A DNA stretch of 64,000 nucleotides from Streptomyces antibioticus (GTDB lineage: Bacteria; Actinomycetota; Actinomycetes; Streptomycetales; Streptomycetaceae), in NCBI RefSeq assembly GCF_002019855.1, contig NZ_CM007717.1:3621636-3685635 (forward strand), given 5' to 3'. The position numbers were made by a program, and so were the translations under genes. This document shows, one piece after another, positions 46,865 to 54,435 of the stretch (within the stretch, counting starts at the first letter, position 1; the number at the start of each line of letters is the position of its first letter). The notes beneath the pieces were generated by a model. The model was not told where the DNA came from. It ran no database searches and saw only the letters and a program-made list of their open reading frames with translations.

Positions 46865-49444
46865 CTACTCCGTAGCGATCGCGTTGAGGACGTTCATGCG
46901 GCCCGCGCGGAACGCCGGGATCAGGGCCGCGAACAGGCCCACGAAGGCCGAGGCGACGAAGACGCCCGTGATCGTCGGCCAGGGGATCTCCAGGACCTTC
47001 AGCCCCTCCAGGGCGAGGAGCTGCTGGGCGGTGGCGCCCCAGCCGATGCCCAGGCCGAGGCCGAGGAGGGCGCCGAAGAGGGCGATGACGACCGACTCCA
47101 TGCGGATCATGCGGCGGAGCTGGCGGCGGGAGAGACCGATGGCCCGCATCAGACCGATCTCCCGGGTGCGCTCGACCACCGAGAGGGCCAGCGTGTTCAC
47201 CACACCGAGGACCGCGACCACGATCGCCAGGGCCAGGAGGCCGTAGATCAGGTTCAGGAGCTGGCCGATCTGGTCCTTGAGCGCCTCCTTGTAGTCGGTC
47301 TGGTCGCGCACGACGTACTGCGGGTAGTCGTGCAGCGCCGCCTTCAGGGAGGTGTACGCGGCGTCCTGCTGCCCCTCCTTGGCGGAGGCGAAGACCAGCA
47401 GGTCGAGCGGCATCTTGTCGGCCGGTACGTACGTCGCGGCCGTCGCGATGGAGGCGTACATCGAGCCCTTGTCGATCACGACGTCGTCACTGGTGATCGC
47501 GCGGACGGTGAGCGCGCCGGTGGTGCCGTCCTTGAAGGCCACGTCGACCTTCGAGCCGACCTTGATGCCGTGGTCCCGGGCGAAGCCCTCGGGGACGGAC
47601 ATCGAGTCGGGGCGGTAGGCGTCGGCGAGCTTGCCGGCGACCGTCTCGGTGCGCAGGTCCGTGGCGTAGCTCGGGTCGGCGGCGCTGATGCTCTGCGTCT
47701 TCGACGTCTTGCCGTCGGGGGTGGTCAGATCGGCGTCGAGGATCTTGTACTCGGTGACCCGCTCCACCCCGGGCGCGTCCTTGACGGCCTGCACGGCCTG
47801 CGAGTTGATCGGCTTGCCCTGGTCGCTCTGGATGATGAAGTCGGTGCCGACGGTCTTGTCCAGTTGCTCGGTCGCGGAGGCGACCATGGACGAGCCGACG
47901 ACCGACAGGCAGGCGACCAGCGCGAGGCCGATCATCAGGGCGGCGCCGGTGGCACCGGTGCGGCGCGGGTTGCGCAGGGCGTTGCGCTCGGCCATCCGGC
48001 CGACGGGGCCGAAGGCCCGCAGCAGGACGGCGCCCAGCACCCGGACGACTCCGCCGGCGAGCAGCGGGCCGACGACGACGAAGCCGATCAGGGTCAGGAC
48101 GACCCCCAGGCCCAGCCAGAGCGAGCCCTCGCTCGCCTTGTCCGCGGCGGCCGCCAGGTAGAGGCCGAAGCCGCCGGCGCCGGTGAGGAGCAGGCCGAGC
48201 ACGGCCCGTACGGCGCTCGCCTTGGCGTCGGCCGGGGCACCGGCGTCGCGCAGGGCGGCCATCGGGGAGATCTTGCCGGCCCGGCGGGCAGGCAGATAGG
48301 CGGCGAGGACCGTGACGACGACGCCGAGGACCAGGCCGATCACCGGGGTCGTCCAGGCCACCGTCAGATCGTCGGTGGACAGGTTCATGCCGGTCATGCC
48401 CATGAGCTTCATGAGGCCGATCGCGAGGCCGACGCCCGCGCCGATGCCGAGGACCGAGCCGACGAAGCCCAGGAGGAGGGCCTCGGCGAGGACCGAGCGG
48501 TTGACCTGGCGGCGGCTGGAGCCGATGGCGCGCATCAGACCGATCTCGCGGGTGCGCTGGGCGACCAGCATCGAGAAGGTGTTGATGATCAGGAAGATGC
48601 CGACGAGGAAGGCGATCCCGGCGAAGCCGAGCATCGCGTACTTCATGACGTTGAGGAAGTCGCCCACCTCCTCGCGGTTGGCGTCGGCGGTCTCCTTGGC
48701 GGTCTGCACCTTGTAGTCGGCGCCGATCGCGGCCGTGACGTTCTTCTTGAGCTGGTCGTCGCTGACGCCGGCCGCGGCGGTGACGTTGACGTTGGTGTAG
48801 ACGTCGGGCTCGCCGACCAGCGCCCGCTGGGCGGTCGGGGTGTCCAGGTAGAAGATCGCGGCGCCGGGGTTGGTGACGGTGAAGGTGGCGATGCCGGAGA
48901 TCTTCGCGGTGTGGGTGCCGACCGCGGTGATCACGCCGATCTCGTCGCCGATCTTGAGGTCGTGCTTGTCGGCGGTGTCCGCGTCGACCATGATCTGGCC
49001 GGCGCCCTCGGGGGCCGCGCCCGAGGTCACCTTCATGGTGCGGGCCTCGTTGGCGTTCCAGCTCCCGACGATGGTGGGCGCGCCGCTGGACGGCGACAGG
49101 TTGTCCTTGTCGGCGTCGACGACGGTCACCGCGCTGGAGAACACGCTGCCCTCCGCCGACTTCACACCCCGCGCCCCGCGGACCTCGTCCAGGACGGCGG
49201 CGGGCATGGCCGGCGGCTTGCCGTTGCCGGAGGTCGTCTCACCGGTGTCGGAGGCGCCCTCGGCGCTCACCGTGACGTCGGAGGAGGTGGCGGCGAAGAG
49301 CTTGTCGAAGGTGGTGTTCATCGTGTCGGTGAACACCAGCGTCCCGCACACGAACGCCACCGAGAGCAGGACGGCGACGGCCGAGAGGGCCATGCGCCCC
49401 TTGTGCGCGAAGAAGTTGCGCATCGAGGTCTTCATGACGGTCAT
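46865..49444 (-). CDS. FtsX/MacB-type ABC permease (system 2)
   Basis: The 859-residue permease has the same duplicated layout as the one at 22367: an N-terminal membrane segment, an extracytoplasmic domain (about residues 45-270), FtsX block 1 around AQRTREIGLMRAIGSSRRQV, a middle membrane pair, a second outer domain, and FtsX block 2 around VERTREIGLMRAIGLSRRQL near the C terminus. Its ATG at 49444 overlaps the ATPase stop by four bases. The outer domains differ more from system 1 than the FtsX blocks do, so substrates or signals may differ. Confidence 0.92.
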   Translation of the reverse strand: MTVMKTSMRNFFAHKGRMALSAVAVLLSVAFVCGTLVFTDTMNTTFDKLFAATSSDVTVSAEGASDTGETTSGNGKPPAMPAAVLDEVRGARGVKSAEGSVFSSAVTVVDADKDNLSPSSGAPTIVGSWNANEARTMKVTSGAAPEGAGQIMVDADTADKHDLKIGDEIGVITAVGTHTAKISGIATFTVTNPGAAIFYLDTPTAQRALVGEPDVYTNVNVTAAAGVSDDQLKKNVTAAIGADYKVQTAKETADANREEVGDFLNVMKYAMLGFAGIAFLVGIFLIINTFSMLVAQRTREIGLMRAIGSSRRQVNRSVLAEALLLGFVGSVLGIGAGVGLAIGLMKLMGMTGMNLSTDDLTVAWTTPVIGLVLGVVVTVLAAYLPARRAGKISPMAALRDAGAPADAKASAVRAVLGLLLTGAGGFGLYLAAAADKASEGSLWLGLGVVLTLIGFVVVGPLLAGGVVRVLGAVLLRAFGPVGRMAERNALRNPRRTGATGAALMIGLALVACLSVVGSSMVASATEQLDKTVGTDFIIQSDQGKPINSQAVQAVKDAPGVERVTEYKILDADLTTPDGKTSKTQSISAADPSYATDLRTETVAGKLADAYRPDSMSVPEGFARDHGIKVGSKVDVAFKDGTTGALTVRAITSDDVVIDKGSMYASIATAATYVPADKMPLDLLVFASAKEGQQDAAYTSLKAALHDYPQYVVRDQTDYKEALKDQIGQLLNLIYGLLALAIVVAVLGVVNTLALSVVERTREIGLMRAIGLSRRQLRRMIRMESVVIALFGALLGLGLGIGWGATAQQLLALEGLKVLEIPWPTITGVFVASAFVGLFAALIPAFRAGRMNVLNAIATE

Positions 49445-50229
49445 GACGTGCGCCCCCGGGCGTCGAAGTCCTTCATGCGGTCCAGGACGGTGTCCGCGGT
49501 GGGCTTGAACATCTCGTCCACGATCCGGCCGTCGGCGAGGTACAGCACCCGGTCCGCGTACGAGGCGGCCACCGGGTCGTGGGTGACCATGACGATGGTC
49601 TGGCCCAGCTCGTCGACGGAACGGCGCAGGAAGCCCAGGACCTCGGCGCCGGCGCGGGAGTCGAGGTTGCCGGTGGGCTCGTCGCCGAAGATGATCTCGG
49701 GGCGGGCCGCCAGGGCGCGGGCCACGGCGACGCGCTGCTGCTGGCCGCCGGAGAGCTGGGTGGGGCGGTGCTTGAGCCGCCCGGCGAGTCCGACGGTCTC
49801 CACGACCCGGTCGAGCCACTCCTTGTCGGGCTTGCGGCCCGCGATGTCCATGGGGAGCGTGATGTTCTCGAGCGCGTTCAGCGTCGGCAGCAGGTTGAAC
49901 GCCTGGAAGATGAACCCGATCCGGTCCCGGCGCAGCCGGGTGAGCTTCTTGTCCTTCAGCCCGGTGATCTCGGTCTCGTCGAGATAGATCTCCCCGGACG
50001 TGACGGTGTCGAGTCCGGCGAGGCAGTGCATCAGGGTGGACTTTCCGGACCCGGAGGGGCCCATGATCGCGGTGAACTGCCCCCGCGCGATGTCCACGTC
50101 GACATGGTCGAGCGCGACGACGCGGGTCTCTCCGGACCCGTACGCCTTGACGACCTGCCGCGCCCGCGCGGCGACGGCCGTACGCCCTCCAGTGCCCCCG
50201 TGCCTGGGAATGGTCACAGCCGAAGTCAC
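49441..50229 (-). CDS. ABC transporter ATPase, MacB/LolD type (system 2)
   Basis: The 262-residue ATPase has Walker A GPSGSGKST, LSGGQQQRVAVARALA and IIFGDEPTGNLDSRAGAEVL. It matches the ATPase at 21560 along its whole length, including GFIFQAFNLLPTL, LENITLPMDIAGRKPD and the C-terminal PTADTVLDRMKDFDARGRTS. GTG at 50229 has GAGGAG 8 bases upstream. It forms a coupled operon with the permease and lies next to mfd, as in S. coelicolor by memory. Confidence 0.93.
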   Translation of the reverse strand: MTSAVTIPRHGGTGGRTAVAARARQVVKAYGSGETRVVALDHVDVDIARGQFTAIMGPSGSGKSTLMHCLAGLDTVTSGEIYLDETEITGLKDKKLTRLRRDRIGFIFQAFNLLPTLNALENITLPMDIAGRKPDKEWLDRVVETVGLAGRLKHRPTQLSGGQQQRVAVARALAARPEIIFGDEPTGNLDSRAGAEVLGFLRRSVDELGQTIVMVTHDPVAASYADRVLYLADGRIVDEMFKPTADTVLDRMKDFDARGRTS

Positions 50230-50606
50230 GGTAAGTCTCCTCAGTGGGAAGCCGGTGCGTAGCGGGAAGCGCTACGTCGAAGAGTCTGTCGGCGGGAGGG
50301 GGTCCGGCGCGCTGGTGCCGGGACCCCTCTTCTCGGGGGGTTAACCCCACCCTCCGCCGGAGGGGTTGGCCGCCCCCCAGCGGCCTGATGCCAGGTTATG
50401 GACGGGGGCGGGCCGTTCTCCTCCTCCGGCGGTACGAACCCTCCCCGAGCCGTAGTACGGAGGAACCCCTAGGGGGCCTCCACCGACAGGTGGAGATCCT
50501 CTCGGGGTGTCTCCACCCCGCCGCTCCGTAAGGCTCCACCCTGCCGTCGCGTGAGGGTCAACCCTCCCCGGGGACGGGCCCCGGATGCGAAGCTGTCCCG
50601 CGGCAG
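50230..50606. promoter_or_regulatory. Control region of ABC system 2
   Basis: This 377-base region holds several symmetric elements: CGTAGC-N7-GCTACG close to the ATPase start (50254-50272), a perfect GGGGTTAACCCC palindrome at 50337-50348, and CTCCACC three times between 50480 and 50540. On the minus strand a TTGACC near 50560 could be a -35. I cannot assign a promoter. Confidence 0.4.
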
Positions 50607-51014
50607 ATGGATGCAAGGGGCACGAGATTCGGGGCGGCCCTCGGGCTGTTCCAACTGCCGCTGATCGTCGGGGTGCAGTCGACGGTGGGCTGGTCGGAGC
50701 GCGGGACGGCGACCGCGTCGGTGCTGTTCTGCCGGCAGACCGGGCAGACCGTCGGCGCCGCCGTGTTCGGCGCGGTGGCCAACGGGGTGCTGGCGGCCCG
50801 GCTGGGCGGCGCGGGCGACCTGGACTCCGTCACGCGCGCGCTGGACGCGGGGGCGGCGGAGGCGGGGACGGCGCACGAGGCGATCCGGCACGCCGTCGCG
50901 AGCGCCGTGCACGCCGTGTATCTGGGCGCTGCGGGCGCCGCCGCACTGGCGTTCGTCGTTCTGCTGTGCGTGGCCCCGCGGCGGTTCCCGGTGCTGCGGG
51001 AACCGGGCGACTGA
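50607..51014 (+). pseudogene. C-terminal remnant of a DHA2-type MFS transporter
   Basis: The 135-residue reading frame matches only the last membrane helices of 14-helix drug/proton antiporters: GAALGLFQLPLIVGVQSTVG, TATASVLFCRQTGQTVGAAV, FGAVANGVLAARLG and a final helix AGAAALAFVVLLCVAPRR. Around 350 N-terminal residues are absent and the upstream frame is unrelated. No ribosome binding site is seen. It is most simply a decayed transporter, with the break near 50630. Confidence 0.75.
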
Positions 51015-51218
51015 CGGGCCGGCAGCACCCGAAACGGGACCGTCGGCGCGGGCGACACCGCAGGTCAGGTCCATTTGTGAAGACTCCGCACGTACCGACC
51101 GACCAGTTTGGTGAAAAGCCTTCGCTATCCGGCTACTGCCAAGTAACGTGCGTCACCTCACACCCCCCAGCCTCCCTGCCGTCCAGCGCCATGGACCCGA
51201 GCCTGCAAGGAGTACGGG

Positions 51219-51620
51219 ATGTCCCACGACCCGTATCCGCACGACCTGACCTACCCCTGGCAGCCGCCGCCCCCGCCTGCGCCCGCCCCGCGCCGGACGG
51301 ACCACCGCACCCCCCTCGGGCACCACAGCGACCTGCGGATCCTGCGCGGCGCCTACCGCCGCCAGCGGCGCGTGGCCACGCTCACCGCGCTCGGCTACTT
51401 CGTGCTGTTCCTGGTGCTGTCCGCGTTCGCGCCGTCCCTGATGACGGCCACCGTCGGCACCGGCCTGCCCACCGGGCTCCTCCTCGCCCTGCTCCAACTG
51501 CCCGTCACCTGGCTGGCGATCGCCCTCTACGAGCGCACCGCCCGCCGCCATGTCGACCCGCTCGCGGACCGTATCCGCCGGCAGTCGGAGATCGACGTAC
51601 GCCGAGGAGCGACCCGATGA
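51219..51620 (+). CDS. DUF485 membrane protein
   Basis: The 133-residue protein has a Pro-rich start, then a DUF485 domain with two membrane segments: RRQRRVATLTALGYFVLFLV and TGLLLALLQLPVTWLAIALY, ending ERTARRHVDPLADRIR. DUF485 genes regularly precede SSS-family symporters such as ActP and may help membrane insertion or activity. AAGGAG lies 7 bases before the ATG. It is coupled to the next gene by ATGA. Confidence 0.9.
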   Translation: MSHDPYPHDLTYPWQPPPPPAPAPRRTDHRTPLGHHSDLRILRGAYRRQRRVATLTALGYFVLFLVLSAFAPSLMTATVGTGLPTGLLLALLQLPVTWLAIALYERTARRHVDPLADRIRRQSEIDVRRGATR

Positions 51621-53287
51621 GCACCACCCCGCTCCCCCGACTCGCCGCCTCCGTCACGGAGTTCAGCGGCGACGCGCAGACCATGTCCCTCGTCGCCTTC
51701 ACCGCCGTCGCCACCATCACCCTCCTGCTGTGCGTGATGACCGGCCCGGACCGCGACGACCTCGACGAGTTCTACACCGGCTACCGCTCCCTGTCCCCGC
51801 TGCGCAACGGCCTGGCCATCGCCGGTGACTACATCTCGGCGGCCACCGTCCTCGGCACCACCGGCGTGATCGCCCTGTGCGGCTACGACGGCGTGGTCCT
51901 CGCCCTGAGCACCGCCCTGTCGCTGATGCTGCTGATGTTCCTGCTGGCCGAACCGCTGCGCAACGCGGGCCGGTTCACCATGGGCGACGCACTGGCCCGC
52001 CGGATGCCCGGCCGCGCCGTCCGCATCACCGCCTGCGCCGTCACCCTCGCCGCGCTGCTGCCGATGATGCTGGTGCAGCTCGCCGGCACCGGCCAGCTCC
52101 TCGCCTTCATGCTGGGCTTCTCCGGGGACGCGGTGAAGACCGCCTGCATCGTCTGCATGGGCGCCCTGATGATCAGCTACGCGGCGATCGGCGGCATGAA
52201 GGGCACCGCCCTCATCCAGATCCTGAAGATCGTGATGCTGCTCGGCTCGGGGGCCGTCGTCGCGCTGCTGCTGCTCAGCCGCTTCGACTGGAACCCGGGC
52301 GCCCTCTTCGACGCGGCGGCCCGCGGCAGCGGTGTCGGGGACGCCTTCCTGCGCTCCGGGCTGGAGTTCGCCGGCGGACCCTACCCGCGCCTCGACATGA
52401 TCACCGGTCAGCTCGCGGTCGTGCTGGGCGGCGCCTGTCTGCCGCACATCACCATGCGCATGTACACCGCCACCGACGCCCGCCAGGTACGCCGTTCACT
52501 GTCCTGGGCGGTCTCGGGCGTGGCGCTGTTCGTGCTGGTCATCACCGTCGTCGGGTTCGGCGCCACGGCCCTGGTCGGCCGCGCGGTGATCGCCCAGGCG
52601 GACCCGCAGGGCAACACCGCCTATCTGCTGGGATCGCGGGCCGCGTTCGGCGCCGACGTCTCCACCGCGGAGACCCTGCTGTTCACGGCCGTCACCACGG
52701 CGATCTTCCTGACCGTGCTCGCCTCGGTCGCCGGCATGATCCTGGCCTGCGCCAACTCCCTGGCCCACGACGTGTTCGCCGGCATGGTCCGGGACACCTC
52801 GGCGCGCCGCGAGATGCTGCTGGCCCGGCTCTCCGCGCTCGCCGTCGGCATCCCCACCATCCTGCTCGCCACCCAGGTGCAGCACCGCAGCCTCCAGCCG
52901 CTGATCACCCTGGCCTTCTGCATCGGCGCCTCGGCCCTGGCCCCCGCCCTGGTCTACAGCCTCTTCTGGCGCCGCTACACCCGCACGGGCCTGCTGTGCA
53001 CCCTGATCGGCGGCACCCTCGCCGTGCTGGTCCTGATGCCGGGCACCAACCTGGTCTCCGGCTCCCCGGCAGCCGCCTTCCCCGAGGCCGACTTCAACTG
53101 GTTCCCGTTCACCACCACCGGTGTCGTCACCGTGCCGCTCGGCTTCGCCCTCGGCTGGCTGGGCACCCTCGCCTCCGGCCGCGCCGAGTCCGAACAACAG
53201 CGGCGCCGCTACGAGTCGGTGGAGGGCTGGATCCTGGCGGGGGCGGCGGTGCGCAAGGGGGACTCGTCCTCGTCCGGGAGGGCGTGA
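51617..53287 (+). CDS. Sodium:solute symporter, ActP-like
   Basis: The 556-residue protein is a sodium/solute symporter with about 13 membrane segments: SPLRNGLAIAGDYISAATVL after the first helix, GRFTMGDALARRMPGRAVR and a C-terminal FPFTTTGVVTVPLGFALGWL. The DUF485 partner and GDYISAATFLG-type motif favour the monocarboxylate/acetate group (ActP). The substrate is inferred. Start codon overlaps the DUF485 stop. Confidence 0.9.
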   Translation: MSTTPLPRLAASVTEFSGDAQTMSLVAFTAVATITLLLCVMTGPDRDDLDEFYTGYRSLSPLRNGLAIAGDYISAATVLGTTGVIALCGYDGVVLALSTALSLMLLMFLLAEPLRNAGRFTMGDALARRMPGRAVRITACAVTLAALLPMMLVQLAGTGQLLAFMLGFSGDAVKTACIVCMGALMISYAAIGGMKGTALIQILKIVMLLGSGAVVALLLLSRFDWNPGALFDAAARGSGVGDAFLRSGLEFAGGPYPRLDMITGQLAVVLGGACLPHITMRMYTATDARQVRRSLSWAVSGVALFVLVITVVGFGATALVGRAVIAQADPQGNTAYLLGSRAAFGADVSTAETLLFTAVTTAIFLTVLASVAGMILACANSLAHDVFAGMVRDTSARREMLLARLSALAVGIPTILLATQVQHRSLQPLITLAFCIGASALAPALVYSLFWRRYTRTGLLCTLIGGTLAVLVLMPGTNLVSGSPAAAFPEADFNWFPFTTTGVVTVPLGFALGWLGTLASGRAESEQQRRRYESVEGWILAGAAVRKGDSSSSGRA

Positions 53288-53295
53288 CAGGACCG

Positions 53296-53377
53296 GACCG
53301 TCGGCCGCTCCGGCGCGCGGCGCGGAAGGGGGGCCGTCGGCCCCTCCGCCGTGCGGCACGCGAGAGGGCCGACGGTC
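53296..53377. terminator. Terminator between convergent genes
   Basis: GACCGTCGGCC (53296-53306) pairs with GGCCGACGGTC (53367-53377), enclosing a smaller GC-rich hairpin. The right arm overlaps the stop of the coiled-coil gene, so the structure probably serves both convergent genes. Confidence 0.5.
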
Positions 53378-54260
53378 ACTCGACGGTGTTCCCGGTGAGC
53401 ACTCTCAGACTGTCGCGCATCTGGTCCATGTGCGCCTGCACCTCGTCCCAGCGCTCCCCGTGCTCGCGCAGCACCCGCTCGGTGTCCCGGGCGACACGCT
53501 CCTCCTGGAGCCGGGCCTCGGCGAGGATCTCCGCGGCCCGCTTCTGGGCCTCCTCGTGCCGCCGCCGGTTGGAGTCCTCCATCTCGGCGAGTTCCCGCTC
53601 CGCCTCGGCCAGCGACTCCTGCGCCCGGGCCATCGCCTTGGCGTGCTGCGCCTCCATGGCGGCGATCCGCTCCTCGGTCTCCCGCTCCAGCGCCGCCGTC
53701 TTCTCGGCGTGGTCCCGCTTGGGGTCGACCAGCATGCCCGCCGTGCTGTTGCGGACCTTGCGCAGCCCGGACAGCTCCTCCTGACGGAACTCCTTCAGCT
53801 TGTTGCGCGCGTCGACCCGGATCCCGTGCGCCTCGGCGCGGGCGGCGAGCAGCCGGCGGCGGGCGTTCTCCCTGGCGTCCTCGCGGAGCATCTCGGCCTG
53901 CTTCTGCGCCGACCTGCGCACCACCTCGGCACGCTCCTCGGCCTGCGCGACCTGTGCCTCGGCATCGGCGCGGGCGTTCGCGACGACGGCCGCCGCCTCC
54001 TCCTCCACCAGCCGGAACAGATCGCGGGCCCGCTCGCCGAGGGCGTCGTACTCCTGCGGACCGAGCCGGGTGAGGGCCGAGCGCAGCCGCTCGACCTCGC
54101 CGACCATGTCCTTGGCGAGCACCGTGAGCCGGGCGACCCGCTCCCACGCGGCGTCGCGTTCGGCGGAGAGCGCGGCGGTGTAGACATCGACCTCTCTGGG
54201 CCGGTAGCCACGCCCGCGAACGGTCACGAACCCCGGCACTGCAACCCGTGCGCTGCTCAT
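53376..54260 (-). CDS. Coiled-coil protein (annotated type: cellulose-binding protein)
   Basis: The 294-residue protein is nearly all coiled coil after a short N-terminal domain (VPGFVTVRGRGYRPREVDVY) that resembles the start of DivIVA-like proteins. Heptad-like Glu/Arg/Ala-rich segments run from about residue 55 to 285. Streptomyces homologues are often labelled cellulose-binding protein, but the sequence looks more like cytoskeletal or polarity proteins such as FilP/Scy. It has no signal peptide. A role in organising the tip or wall synthesis is a reasonable guess. Confidence 0.72.
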   Translation of the reverse strand: MSSARVAVPGFVTVRGRGYRPREVDVYTAALSAERDAAWERVARLTVLAKDMVGEVERLRSALTRLGPQEYDALGERARDLFRLVEEEAAAVVANARADAEAQVAQAEERAEVVRRSAQKQAEMLREDARENARRRLLAARAEAHGIRVDARNKLKEFRQEELSGLRKVRNSTAGMLVDPKRDHAEKTAALERETEERIAAMEAQHAKAMARAQESLAEAERELAEMEDSNRRRHEEAQKRAAEILAEARLQEERVARDTERVLREHGERWDEVQAHMDQMRDSLRVLTGNTVE

Positions 54261-54382
54261 GTGCAGCCCCTCTCACCAGACGAACGCGAAATAGGATTTC
54301 GCGCATATCTTGATGTATCGGGCTTAAGTGTTCATAACGCGACACTCCGCGCGCAGGTTATGGGCGGCACGGGACATGAGAA

Positions 54383-54416
54383 GGGCCTGGCCCGGTCGTC
54401 CGACCGGGCCAGGCCC
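54383..54416. terminator. Terminator after the SUKH/deaminase operon
   Basis: GGGCCTGGCCCGGTCG (54383-54398) and CGACCGGGCCAGGCCC (54401-54416) form a perfect 16-bp stem with a 2-base loop, 20 bases after the minus-strand stop. Confidence 0.88.
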
Positions 54417-54435
54417 CTCACACGGCACCACTCGT

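Noticed and set aside
42838..46875. A 1345-codon plus-strand open frame opposite mfd
   Set aside because: It mirrors the mfd coding sequence and has no recognisable domain; codon bias supports mfd only.
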